Made by a program: the position numbers and the translations under genes. From NCBI GenBank assembly GCA_035420085.1, contig DAOLUH010000013.1, forward strand, positions 54,099 to 118,098: a stretch of DNA of 64,000 bases, given 5' to 3'. Source of the DNA: DSWT01 sp035420085 (GTDB lineage: Bacteria > Chloroflexota > Anaerolineae > B4-G1 > SLSP01). The notes under the pieces were generated by a model. The model was not told where the DNA came from and did not search any database. It saw only the letters and a program-made list of their open reading frames with translations. Positions 15,776-23,909 of this stretch are shown here, piece after piece; the stretch's first letter is position 1; each line of letters starts with the position of its first letter.

Positions 15776-16797
15776 TTTTGGTCTCCTTGATTTTCATGGG
15801 TATTTCCCACCGTGATAACCACATTGCCCTTTTTATGCCCTTGCTCAACATAGCGATGCGCCTCGGCGATGTGCTCCAGTGGAAAACTTTGATCAATGAC
15901 CGCCTTGATCTGACCGGCCTCGATCAGCGCTTTGACAGTCATCAGATCCGCGGCGCTGCCTGGCGCAAGGGCGCAGATCACTTTCCTGCCGCCCGCCCGT
16001 GAAGTCCACAGCATTTGAACCAGTTGCTTCATTTTGAAACTGGCGTAAAGCACAATGCCGTTGGGTTTGAGCGAGTTTTTCATCCTGGAAAACGAACCTT
16101 TGCCCAGGATGTCCAAAATGAGATCGTAGGTTTCACCGTTTTGGGTAAAGTCTTCTTTGGTGTAATCAATGACCTGACTCGCACCCAGCGATTTCACAAA
16201 TTCCAGGCGCGGGGTGCCACAAACCCCGGTTACTTCTGCTCCCAAATGCCGGGCAATTTGCACTGCGGCTGAACCGATCCCGCCGCTGGCACCATGGATG
16301 AGCACCTTTTGCCCCGGCTGGATGTTCACTTTTTTGAGTAAATTCAAGGCTGTGATGGCGCCATAAGGAACAACAGCGGCCTCCTCATAGGTCAGGTTGG
16401 CCGGCTTGATGGCCAGCATGCCGTTTTCCGGCAGGCAGAGGTACTCGGCATACGCGCCAAAGCGCCCACTGGAGAATCCAAAGACCGGGTCGCCTGTCTT
16501 GAAGCGGGTAACCGCCTTGCCAACCGCTTCAATCTCTCCGGCAAACTCGCTACCTGGTATGGATAACTTGGGCCGCTGGAGGCCAAAAGATATTTTCGCC
16601 GGTAGCCATATAATGAAAGGCATATTGAATTTGCGTGGGGAGACCGCCTTGAAATTCCGTGCCATCAGGTCCCCAAAATTGACCGAGGTGGCATGGATGC
16701 GGATCAGGACTTCGTTCTCCTTTGGGGCAGGTTTCTCTACATCTTTGAATTGTAAGACCTCGGGCGGCCCGAATTGTATATATACGATTGCTTTCAT
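15772..16797 (-). CDS. NAD(P)-dependent quinone-oxidoreductase-like dehydrogenase (MDR superfamily)
   Basis: 341 residues. GroES-like N-terminal domain (residues about 28-130; PGSEFAGEIEAVGKAVTRFK) and Rossmann domain with IHGASGGIGSAAVQIARHLG (about 168-187), which binds NADPH. The catalytic and structural zinc ligands of true alcohol dehydrogenases are absent, so it belongs to the zinc-independent quinone reductase/enone reductase branch. The C-terminus IAEAHRYVEQGHKKGNVVIT is the sequence left as a remnant in cassette 1. The substrate is probably a small electrophilic carbonyl or quinone (inference). Confidence 0.85.
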   Translation of the reverse strand: MKAIVYIQFGPPEVLQFKDVEKPAPKENEVLIRIHATSVNFGDLMARNFKAVSPRKFNMPFIIWLPAKISFGLQRPKLSIPGSEFAGEIEAVGKAVTRFKTGDPVFGFSSGRFGAYAEYLCLPENGMLAIKPANLTYEEAAVVPYGAITALNLLKKVNIQPGQKVLIHGASGGIGSAAVQIARHLGAEVTGVCGTPRLEFVKSLGASQVIDYTKEDFTQNGETYDLILDILGKGSFSRMKNSLKPNGIVLYASFKMKQLVQMLWTSRAGGRKVICALAPGSAADLMTVKALIEAGQIKAVIDQSFPLEHIAEAHRYVEQGHKKGNVVITVGNTHENQGDQK

Positions 16798-16873
16798 TCT
16801 TTAATCTCCTCAAGTTGTTGTCATCTGGCAGCAGCTCTAATTCTGGCCGTTGCCGATGTGCGACCCCGTTTAT

Positions 16874-17581
16874 TTATGCTGTGGCTTGTGTATTCACGCC
16901 TGGCTTTACGGCCCTCACACCGATCAGGAGCAGGTACAAGACCATCCAGAGTTCAAAGATCCAGATCGGAATGCTCAGGTAACTGTGAATGACGATGCTC
17001 AGATCGGGAAACAAGAAGGCGGCGAGCAAACTGGCATGGTAGCAGCCGCACGCGACGACGAGCGCCACACCCAGCGCCCTGGGAAACCAGCCGGACTTGT
17101 AGGTGAGATACCCTAAAGGGACCAGCCACAGACCATAGAAGACTGACGCGATGGAAGACCCATAGTGCTGGGTATCGAGCAACATCAACACGAGCGCATT
17201 CATTCCCCCGGCGCTCAGGACTGTTGCATAAGAACTGTCGGTCGCGACCCGCATTCCTTCAAACGCGAAGACAGTATTGATGCTAACGATGCCAGCCCCG
17301 ATTGCGACCAAGATCACCATAGCGAGCGCGGTGCTCGAATGGACATGCTTGAGCAGATGGTAGAGGGTGAGGGCGAGGATGACCCAGGCCGTCACCTGGA
17401 CCAACTCGGCGACAACAGCGATGCGGACAAGCTCCGCGCTTGCAACGACATTCGCCGTCGTAGCCGCCGCGTCTCCGGCGATGTACAACTTGGTGAACAC
17501 ATTGAAGGCAAAGGCGGCAAAGACGGCGACGATCAGATAAAGGACACCAGCGATTCTTGCGATCCGTTTGGGTGAATTCAT
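16874..17581 (-). CDS. DUF4386 family membrane protein
   Basis: 235 residues with six hydrophobic segments. It begins NSPKRIARIAGVLYLIVAV, the family's N-terminal pattern, and has FYGLWLVPLGYLTYKSGWFP in the second half. It is the full-length counterpart of 11173-11850 in cassette 1. The start follows AAGGAGG about 9 nt upstream. Function unknown; co-transcription with flanking minus-strand genes is likely from the short gaps. Confidence 0.82.
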   Translation of the reverse strand: MNSPKRIARIAGVLYLIVAVFAAFAFNVFTKLYIAGDAAATTANVVASAELVRIAVVAELVQVTAWVILALTLYHLLKHVHSSTALAMVILVAIGAGIVSINTVFAFEGMRVATDSSYATVLSAGGMNALVLMLLDTQHYGSSIASVFYGLWLVPLGYLTYKSGWFPRALGVALVVACGCYHASLLAAFLFPDLSIVIHSYLSIPIWIFELWMVLYLLLIGVRAVKPGVNTQATA

Positions 17582-17632
17582 GTTAGTTCCTCCTTATTCG
17601 ATTTGCTTTGTCTTGAAAAATATCTTGCTTTT

Positions 17633-18292
17633 TTATGCTATCTTGCCCGGATTGCTGCGCAGCAGCACAATCCCCAGCCAGATGAACCAGACGATCTGCC
17701 CCAAGCCAAAGACGCCGACCAAAGCGTTCAGGGCCGGGACAATCGTGATGATGCCCACCGCGCCAACCAGCAAGCCGAGGACATTCAGTCCTTTGGGAAG
17801 CCCGCCGGTCCGCAACGCAGCCAAACTGACCAACAGCGTCAAAGGTCCGCCGAGGATTTCGCCATTGGCGTTGCCTAGCCCGTTGGTGATGGCCTCAATC
17901 CCCTGGAAGCTCAACACAGCCTGGGCCGGGTCTTTGGCGTAGAGCGCAACCACGGTAGCGAGTCCGGCGTTTGCGGCCATGCCGCTGGCAATGAGCGAGC
18001 CGGCCCAGATGATTCCGATCGCGGCGGTCACCTGCATGAGCGCCGGTGCGCCGGACTTCAACCGGTCGTACAACGCCAGTGATAACACGATCAGCGCAAA
18101 GCCAAAGAACACGTACATGAGCAGGTTGGTCGAGAAGATGACCGTCTGTCTTTCGACATTCAGGACTACTTTTTGGGCAGGGTCGGTGATACTGGGATAG
18201 TCCAGAACAACGAGAAAGATGATGATCCCGATCAGATGGGCAATTGCCATATACAGCGCGGAGAAACCGCCGGATTTCTGTAAGGTTTTCAT
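17633..18292 (-). CDS. Six-helix membrane protein, distant DUF4386-like
   Basis: 219 residues with hydrophobic segments about 12-30, 53-73, 82-104, 137-158, 165-186 and 193-212. The N-terminus (QKSGGFSALYMAIAHLIGII) and overall layout resemble DUF4386 proteins, but the FYGLW/PLG motif is replaced. The start follows GGAGAAAAA. Part of cassette 2. Function unknown. Confidence 0.6.
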   Translation of the reverse strand: MKTLQKSGGFSALYMAIAHLIGIIIFLVVLDYPSITDPAQKVVLNVERQTVIFSTNLLMYVFFGFALIVLSLALYDRLKSGAPALMQVTAAIGIIWAGSLIASGMAANAGLATVVALYAKDPAQAVLSFQGIEAITNGLGNANGEILGGPLTLLVSLAALRTGGLPKGLNVLGLLVGAVGIITIVPALNALVGVFGLGQIVWFIWLGIVLLRSNPGKIA

Positions 18293-18355
18293 TTTTTCTC
18301 CGTAATTCTTTAAATTTTTATGTAACTGTTTATTGTGTCCTTGATCTACACTGTG

Positions 18356-18736
18356 TTAGCACCAATTCCACGCGTACCAGATCGTGACCCCGTTGAATCC
18401 CATACTGACCGCCAGCAAGAATTTGTCAAATAACGGTGGATAGGTGGGCAGGCCAACCAGGTTGAACAGGAAGAAGAAAACCGCCACAATGATGTTCGCC
18501 CAGCGGCTCACAGGCTGCGGCAACACCAGGGGCAGGAAAACCATCAAGATTGGCGTCAACATCAAAACCGCGATCCCCAGCCAAGCGAACTGGTTTAACC
18601 CCATGTCAGCCAACGCTTTTGCCATGTCGCCGCCGTGGTAAATGCGCAGGACATCGCCATATAGATAAATCAGCGTGACAACAACCCAGGTTGCCGAAAG
18701 AATGATTCTCGTGTCCAGCATTGTTCTCTCTCTCAT
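18356..18736 (-). CDS. DUF6326-like small membrane protein
   Basis: 126 residues (121 if the inner ATG at 18721 is used). Four hydrophobic segments; RWANIIVAVFFFLFNLVGLP is shared in pattern with RWANIIVGIVIIAYIWGG of the second family member at 19712-20122, so the two are paralogues. The ATG at 18736 overlaps the TGA of the upstream dehydrogenase (ATGA), arguing for coupling. Function unknown. Confidence 0.62.
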   Translation of the reverse strand: MRERTMLDTRIILSATWVVVTLIYLYGDVLRIYHGGDMAKALADMGLNQFAWLGIAVLMLTPILMVFLPLVLPQPVSRWANIIVAVFFFLFNLVGLPTYPPLFDKFLLAVSMGFNGVTIWYAWNWC

Positions 18737-19689
18737 TCTGTCACCGTGATGACCACTTTGCCGCGGGCATGCTCTTTGTCCAGATAGCGGAAGGCATCGG
18801 GGGTCTCGCGCAACTCATAAGTGTGGTCAATGATCGGCTTGACTCTCCCGGTTTCGAGCCACTCCTTTAATTGTGACAAGTCTTTGCCATTTGGCACAGC
18901 CACATACATACTCCCCAGTTGGCGCAGGAACGGCGAGAGCAAGAACGCCTTGAACACGTATCCCATGCCGCCATAGCCGCTGTTGGGAACGATCAGCCCT
19001 TGTGGGGTAAGGACGCGCATCAGGTCTGAAAATGAATGGCTGGCGACATTGTCGAGAATGAGGTCGTAGCGCCGTCCGTTTTGGGTGAAGTCCTCCCGTG
19101 TGTAATCCACGACATCATCTGCGCCGAGGGAGCGCACCATGTCCACATTCCGCGTGCTGCATACGCCGGTCACTTCGGCGCCGAGCGCTTTGGCAATTTG
19201 CACGGCAAATGTACCCACCCCTCCCGAAGCCCCGTTGATCAACACCTTCTGCCCCGGCTGTAACTTGCCGACATCGCGCAAGCCTTTCAGGGCGGTGATC
19301 GCGGCGGTCGGAACGGCTGCGGCTTGCTCGAACGTGAGGTTGGCAGGCTTGAGCGCCAGTTTATCTCCAGCCACACTCACATATTCGGCAAGCGTACTGC
19401 TGCACGCGGCATACACCTTGTCGCCAGGACGGAACTGCGTCACGCTGGAGCCGGCCGCTTCGATCACCCCCGCCATATCCCAGCCGAGAATATGGTTTTT
19501 GGGCTTGGGAAACCCGGTTGTCAAGCGGACCAGCCATGGATTGCCCCGCATGGCGAACACATCTCCGGCATTGATAGAAACAGCCTTGACGCGAACCAAT
19601 ACCTGGTTATCTTTCATCGCTGGCTGGGCGACCTCAGCCAGTTTGAGGACATCGGGTGAACCGTAGTCGTTTTGAACAATCGCTTTCAT
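18733..19689 (-). CDS. NAD(P)-dependent quinone-oxidoreductase-like dehydrogenase (MDR superfamily), second copy
   Basis: 318 residues. GroES-like domain with GWDMAGVIEAAGSSVTQFRP and Rossmann motif INGASGGVGTFAVQIAKALG. The zinc ligands of alcohol dehydrogenases are missing. It ends DKEHARGKVVITVTE, as in bacterial quinone-reductase-like proteins. ATG at 19689 follows AGGAGA; the frame stays open 20 codons further up but those residues do not fit the family. It is paralogous to 15772-16797 at moderate identity, so not a recent duplicate. Confidence 0.85.
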   Translation of the reverse strand: MKAIVQNDYGSPDVLKLAEVAQPAMKDNQVLVRVKAVSINAGDVFAMRGNPWLVRLTTGFPKPKNHILGWDMAGVIEAAGSSVTQFRPGDKVYAACSSTLAEYVSVAGDKLALKPANLTFEQAAAVPTAAITALKGLRDVGKLQPGQKVLINGASGGVGTFAVQIAKALGAEVTGVCSTRNVDMVRSLGADDVVDYTREDFTQNGRRYDLILDNVASHSFSDLMRVLTPQGLIVPNSGYGGMGYVFKAFLLSPFLRQLGSMYVAVPNGKDLSQLKEWLETGRVKPIIDHTYELRETPDAFRYLDKEHARGKVVITVTE

Positions 19690-19711
19690 GTGTTTTCTCC
19701 TATTCGCTTTA

Positions 19712-20122
19712 TCAGGCTTCGACGTTGCGCCAGGTCCAGGCAACCCCAATGATCAGCAGCAGGCACAGGGTCTCGACGCTGGCGATGAAGATGTAGTGGG
19801 GATACGATGCCATGCCGCCCCAGATATAGGCGATGATGACGATGCCCACGATGATATTGGCCCAGCGATTGATTCCGTACTTCAACACGCGGGATAGAAT
19901 GATCATGGCAATGGCGAGATTCCCCATCACCGCGCCGATCAACATCAATTGGGGAATGGATGCGCCCGCGCTGGCGGCGGTTCTCGCTACCTCTTCCGCC
20001 GAGCCGGGGATGAACAGCGAAAGGATGTCCGCTTTCAGCATATTGATCATGACCGCGATCCACAGGGTGGACAGAATAGCTTTCCTGTCCTGGACTTCAA
20101 TGAGTTTGTTTTTTGTATGCAT
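19712..20122 (-). CDS. DUF6326-like small membrane protein
   Basis: 136 residues with four hydrophobic segments and a short basic N-terminus (MHTKNKLIEVQDRKAIL). The LSTLWIAVMINMLKADILSL start and RWANIIVGIVIIAYI are shared in pattern with the product of 18356-18736. ATG at 20122 follows AAGGAG at 8 nt; the upstream in-frame extension overlaps the preceding gene and has no ribosome binding site. Function unknown. Confidence 0.65.
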   Translation of the reverse strand: MHTKNKLIEVQDRKAILSTLWIAVMINMLKADILSLFIPGSAEEVARTAASAGASIPQLMLIGAVMGNLAIAMIILSRVLKYGINRWANIIVGIVIIAYIWGGMASYPHYIFIASVETLCLLLIIGVAWTWRNVEA

Positions 20123-20133
20123 TCTTTTACTCC

Positions 20134-20922
20134 TTATTTGGTTTGGTTGGAGGTTCCAATTGATTTTGAAACCCATACAGATAGAGCAAGACCTTGAATA
20201 AAGCCCTCAACCATGGCTTTGATCACGACGGGAAAAGTTGTAAATTCTGGCTTTAGGATCAGCCAACCTTCTATCGTGCCCGAGCCGGCAACCGTACTGG
20301 CCCATTGACCAAGAACAATATACAGGCCGCCAATGGTTACTACGCGTTTCCAATAAGGCCAGGATTGTAAACATGATAGAAACGGAAAGAGCACAGTTGC
20401 AATCAGAAACCCGCGTAGAATCTGGAATGGCACCATCCAAATTGTCACATGTCGCCATAGATCGTGTTGATCGGGGGTTCGCATAATCTGAGCAGCAATA
20501 CCGTTGGGATTAAAAAACTCGCGCGTGAGAAACATATACGCAAGTACGCCGACTCCGATGTATGTCACAACGTGCGCAACAATAACTCGCGATGAGAATT
20601 GAAAGAACTTTTTCATGTCGCTCTTTTTTACAGGAGTGGTGCTTGTATTCATTTTTTTCTCCTTTTTCAAACGATCTGGGTGAGTTTCGTTGGTTTCAAC
20701 TCGATTGACCGAAATCAACGGGATTCCAAGATCACGCACTTTTTTGAGCAAGCCATGCAACGCGGCCTGGTCAATCACCGGGCCGGTTAGCAGCGTATCG
20801 CCGTCCTCTTCCAGCGTGATAGTCAGGTCCTCGAACCAGTCTGTCCATTGACTGTCCAGGTGGCCCTTGAGCCGAATTTGATAAATTACAGGCGAACTTG
20901 AAGGTTTGCGTTTATTTGACAT
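20134..20922 (-). CDS. Small leader domain read through into a membrane protein (apparent gene fusion)
   Basis: 262 codons. Residues 1-76 form a compact soluble domain (SPVIYQIRLKGHLDSQW, then TLLTGPVIDQAALHGLLKKV, ISVNRVE) that I know mainly as a free-standing protein of about 75-90 residues. Residues 91-262 form a separate membrane protein with four hydrophobic segments (from MNTSTTPVKKSDMKKFFQF). Between them lies a full internal translation start at 20652. No stop codon separates the two, so both a fusion and an independently initiated membrane protein may be made. It is the first gene after the cassette 2 promoter. Confidence 0.62.
   Translation of the reverse strand: MSNKRKPSSSPVIYQIRLKGHLDSQWTDWFEDLTITLEEDGDTLLTGPVIDQAALHGLLKKVRDLGIPLISVNRVETNETHPDRLKKEKKMNTSTTPVKKSDMKKFFQFSSRVIVAHVVTYIGVGVLAYMFLTREFFNPNGIAAQIMRTPDQHDLWRHVTIWMVPFQILRGFLIATVLFPFLSCLQSWPYWKRVVTIGGLYIVLGQWASTVAGSGTIEGWLILKPEFTTFPVVIKAMVEGFIQGLALSVWVSKSIGTSNQTK
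20652..20664 (-). promoter_or_regulatory. Internal ribosome binding site and ATG inside the fused gene
   Basis: On the minus strand AAGGAG (20659-20664), six A residues, then ATG (20650-20652). It is as good as any ribosome binding site in the cassette and marks the ancestral start of the membrane protein. Confidence 0.75.
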
Positions 20923-20981
20923 GATCTTGTACCTGTTGTGGCCGGAAATGATAATCCGTGTCACTTGCTCAATGTACAGGT

Positions 20982-21016
20982 ACTATATCGCATCGCAGTG
21001 TCGCTGTATAGACACT
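20982..21016 (-). promoter_or_regulatory. Promoter and LAL operator of cassette 2
   Basis: -10 box TATAGT (20982-20987, minus strand) and inverted repeat AGTGTC-N8-GACACT (20997-21016) over the -35 region, with the same 8-nt spacer as the cassette 1 block at 12444-12478. The predicted transcript start leaves about 50 nt before the MSNK start codon. Confidence 0.68.
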
Positions 21017-21043
21017 TTGGTGTGGGGCGAAGTGTTGTTTTGC

Positions 21044-21134
21044 GTATCATCTCAAGAATTCGGGGGTGGGGGTGTGGGGGCGGGTTGTGCCCGCCCCCAA
21101 ACTTCCACTTCTCTCACTTTTATCGAGATGATAC
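21044..21134. mobile_element. 91-bp MITE-like element with target site duplication
   Basis: Perfect 10-bp terminal inverted repeats GTATCATCTC (21044-21053) and GAGATGATAC (21125-21134), flanked on both sides by TGTTTTGC (21036-21043 and 21135-21142). The interior holds a GGGGGCGGG / CCCGCCCCC hairpin and codes for nothing. The homologous stretch upstream of cassette 1 (12498-12509) reads TGTTTTGCGTTATCG with no insertion, that is, the empty site. Confidence 0.88.
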
Positions 21135-21185
21135 TGTTTTGCGTTATCGAAAGGGGAAAACGCTGAGGAATACAAACACGTGCAG

Positions 21186-23846
21186 TTACACCAAGCCTAG
21201 CTCGCGGGCGCGGGCGATGGCTTCAGTGCGCCGCTGGACTTGCAACTTGTCAAAAATCCGGCGGTTGTGGCCTTTGACGGTGTCCAGGGCCAGGAACAGC
21301 CGCGCCCCGATTTCGTGGTTGGAAAGACCCTCGGCAATCAGGCGCAGCACCTCTAACTCCCGTTGGCTCAAGGGTTCAACGAGGTCGGATTTCAGGGCGC
21401 CGACTTTTGATTGCGGCATACTCTGCGGTTGGGCAAAAGCCGCCAGCAGGTTATCCACGTAACCGAGCAATTTGTGTTGTTGGCCGCGCGGTTGCTTTTC
21501 AATCAACAATCGGAAATCAAAAATCATCAATCGCATGGGTTCGCCTTCATCCACAAAGAGGCGAATAAACCCGTCTGGCTCGGCCAGCGCCAGCGCGTCT
21601 CCCAACAGTTGCGCTGCCTTATCCTTTTCACCATGCGCGCGTAGAGCGATCGCCTCAAGAACCATCGCTCGTAGCCTGACGTCCTGCCAGCCCTTGGCTT
21701 CCATTTGCTGGCGCAGTGGCGAAAGCAAAGCCAGTGCTCTGGATGTATCCCCTTGGGCCAGATGTACCCGCGCCTGGCTGATGGGGAGATCGTGAGTGTG
21801 CGCGAGGCGAGTGGCCGCCGCCACATCGCCCTGGCGAAGCAGGACCAGCACTTGTGCAGCAGCAATGTCTGGAAGCCGCAGGATGAAGTTCTGCTGACGC
21901 GCTGATTGTTCAATCTGGGCCAGCATTGCCGCCGCGCCATCCGCATCGCCCCGCGCCAGTTTCAAGCGGACGAGAAACACTTCACAGAGAATGAAGCGAT
22001 CAAGCGCACGATCAAACTGCTGCGCCAGGAGAAGGGCCTGTTGCCCGTGCTGCTCGGCGGCGTCCAAATCGTTCCACTCGTAGGCGATGCGGGCCAGGCC
22101 AAGATGCGCGTCGCTGGTATTCGGCTGCGGCTGCTCGCTCGCCATCTGTAGCGCACGCCGATAGGTCTCGGCCGCCTGATAGAGCTGGTTTTCCAATTCC
22201 TGTAACCGCCCCAGGTGGATGACCGCCAATATCGTGGAAAACATACTTGTAGATGTCTGATTGATGGATAGGACTTCTGCCAGAGCTTGCCTGGCCGCGG
22301 CGCGTTCACCTTGAAGGTGATAGGCAACCGACAGCGCCCAGTTAGCCGTAAAGCGGAACCGCAGATTCTCAGGCAGCAGATACTCCAGGGCGCGGCGCGC
22401 CTGGATGAGGACGGTTTCTGGCTGATATTGCGTGATTGCCAATGTCGCTCTGGCGCAGGCGATTTGCCCCAGCAGGTCGCGGGTTTGAGGAGCAAGCTCG
22501 GCATTTTGCAAAGCTTTTTCAGCCGCTTGTATTTTCTCATCCACACCGGTTGTCTGGCCGGCTGTCAACGCCATCGTCGCCAACCTCACCCGCAATAAAG
22601 GTCTGGTATCCAGCACCGACTCTGGTAAGGAGGCCAACCACGCCAGGATAGCGTTCACCGCGCCGCGAAAGTGCAGAGGCATCCCCCATCCTTCCATCAA
22701 TCGCTCGGCACGCTCAATATCATTGGCCGCAGCCGCGTGCTGAAATGCTTCGATGTCCAAACCCTGATCTTCATACCACTCGCTGGCGCGGATGTGGAGT
22801 CCGGCAATATCTTCAGACGTGAGGCTTTGACCCAGCCGTTTCCTCAGTAAATCCCCAAAGAGATGGTGATAGCGGTACCAATGCCGCTCGTGATCGAGGG
22901 GAACGATGAACAGGTTGGCGTGTTCGAGATATTCCAGCGTCTCTTGCCCGGAAACAGCGGGGTCGCGTACAACGGCATCACACAGCGGGCCGCACATGCG
23001 CTCGAGGATAGACGTGCGCAGCAGAAAAGTCTGGATGCTTTCGGGCTGCTGCTGCAAGACTTCCTCAATCAGATAGTCCAGCACGAAACGGTGGCTACCG
23101 GTGAAAGATTTGATGAAACTGGCGACGTCGCGATGTCCCTGCATGGAGATCGCGGCTAATTGCAGGCCCGCAATCCAGCCTTCGGTGCGGGTCTCCAAGG
23201 CAGCGATGTCTTCCGCCGCGAGGTTCAGGCCCATCACCTGGTTGAGAAACTCGGCGGCTTCGGCGGGGGTGAAGCGCAGATCGGCAGCGCGCAGTTCGGT
23301 CAATTGGTTGCGGGCGCGTAACCGGGCCAAGGGGAGAGAGGGATCCTCACGGGTGGCAATGACCAGGTGCATCTGCGGCGGCAGGTGTTCGAGTAGAAAG
23401 ACAAGCGCCTGATCCACCGGTTGGGAATCAATCACGTGATAATCGTCAAGCACCAGGATGAAGTTGTTCAAGAGAGTGGCGATCTCATTGAGCAGAACGG
23501 TCAGAAACGATTCGATGGAAGGTAGCTGAGGGGATTGGAGCGCAGCCAAAACGCCTGCGCCGATATGCGGTGCAAGTGTCTGCAAAGCGGCTACGAGGTA
23601 AGTCAGGAAGCAGGTGAGGTCGTTATCCCCTTCATCCAGCGACAGCCAGGCGGCCGGCTGCCCGCAACCGGCGACCCACGCGCTGACCAACGTGGTTTTG
23701 CCAAAACCGGCCGGGGCAGAGACGAGCGTGAGTTTGCAGCCCAAAGCAAGCCCGGTGTTCAACTGCTCGATCAGACCAGGACGCTGGACCACTTTCGACC
23801 GAGTTGGCGGGATATAGAGTTTGGTGGCTAAAATTGGTGTAGACAT
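21186..23846 (-). CDS. LAL-type (MalT-like) LuxR transcriptional regulator, copy 2
   Basis: 886 residues. Same architecture as copy 1: Walker A SAPAGFGKTT near residue 43-52, Walker B ILVLDDYHV, TPR-rich centre, and C-terminal LuxR helix-turn-helix (PLSQRELEVLRLIAEGLSN). The stretch from DDYHVID to RLGQSL (residues about 137-345) is nearly identical to copy 1 even at silent sites, while the parts before and especially after are clearly diverged. It lacks the two repeat insertions of copy 1, so it represents the uninterrupted form. No clear ribosome binding site before the ATG at 23846. It is placed directly upstream of cassette 2, which it presumably activates. Confidence 0.9.
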   Translation of the reverse strand: MSTPILATKLYIPPTRSKVVQRPGLIEQLNTGLALGCKLTLVSAPAGFGKTTLVSAWVAGCGQPAAWLSLDEGDNDLTCFLTYLVAALQTLAPHIGAGVLAALQSPQLPSIESFLTVLLNEIATLLNNFILVLDDYHVIDSQPVDQALVFLLEHLPPQMHLVIATREDPSLPLARLRARNQLTELRAADLRFTPAEAAEFLNQVMGLNLAAEDIAALETRTEGWIAGLQLAAISMQGHRDVASFIKSFTGSHRFVLDYLIEEVLQQQPESIQTFLLRTSILERMCGPLCDAVVRDPAVSGQETLEYLEHANLFIVPLDHERHWYRYHHLFGDLLRKRLGQSLTSEDIAGLHIRASEWYEDQGLDIEAFQHAAAANDIERAERLMEGWGMPLHFRGAVNAILAWLASLPESVLDTRPLLRVRLATMALTAGQTTGVDEKIQAAEKALQNAELAPQTRDLLGQIACARATLAITQYQPETVLIQARRALEYLLPENLRFRFTANWALSVAYHLQGERAAARQALAEVLSINQTSTSMFSTILAVIHLGRLQELENQLYQAAETYRRALQMASEQPQPNTSDAHLGLARIAYEWNDLDAAEQHGQQALLLAQQFDRALDRFILCEVFLVRLKLARGDADGAAAMLAQIEQSARQQNFILRLPDIAAAQVLVLLRQGDVAAATRLAHTHDLPISQARVHLAQGDTSRALALLSPLRQQMEAKGWQDVRLRAMVLEAIALRAHGEKDKAAQLLGDALALAEPDGFIRLFVDEGEPMRLMIFDFRLLIEKQPRGQQHKLLGYVDNLLAAFAQPQSMPQSKVGALKSDLVEPLSQRELEVLRLIAEGLSNHEIGARLFLALDTVKGHNRRIFDKLQVQRRTEAIARARELGLV

Positions 23847-23909
23847 AGACGCATTTGCACTTTACCTATCCTGCCCCATACTATATACCTAAATCTAAGG
23901 AGGGCGAAC

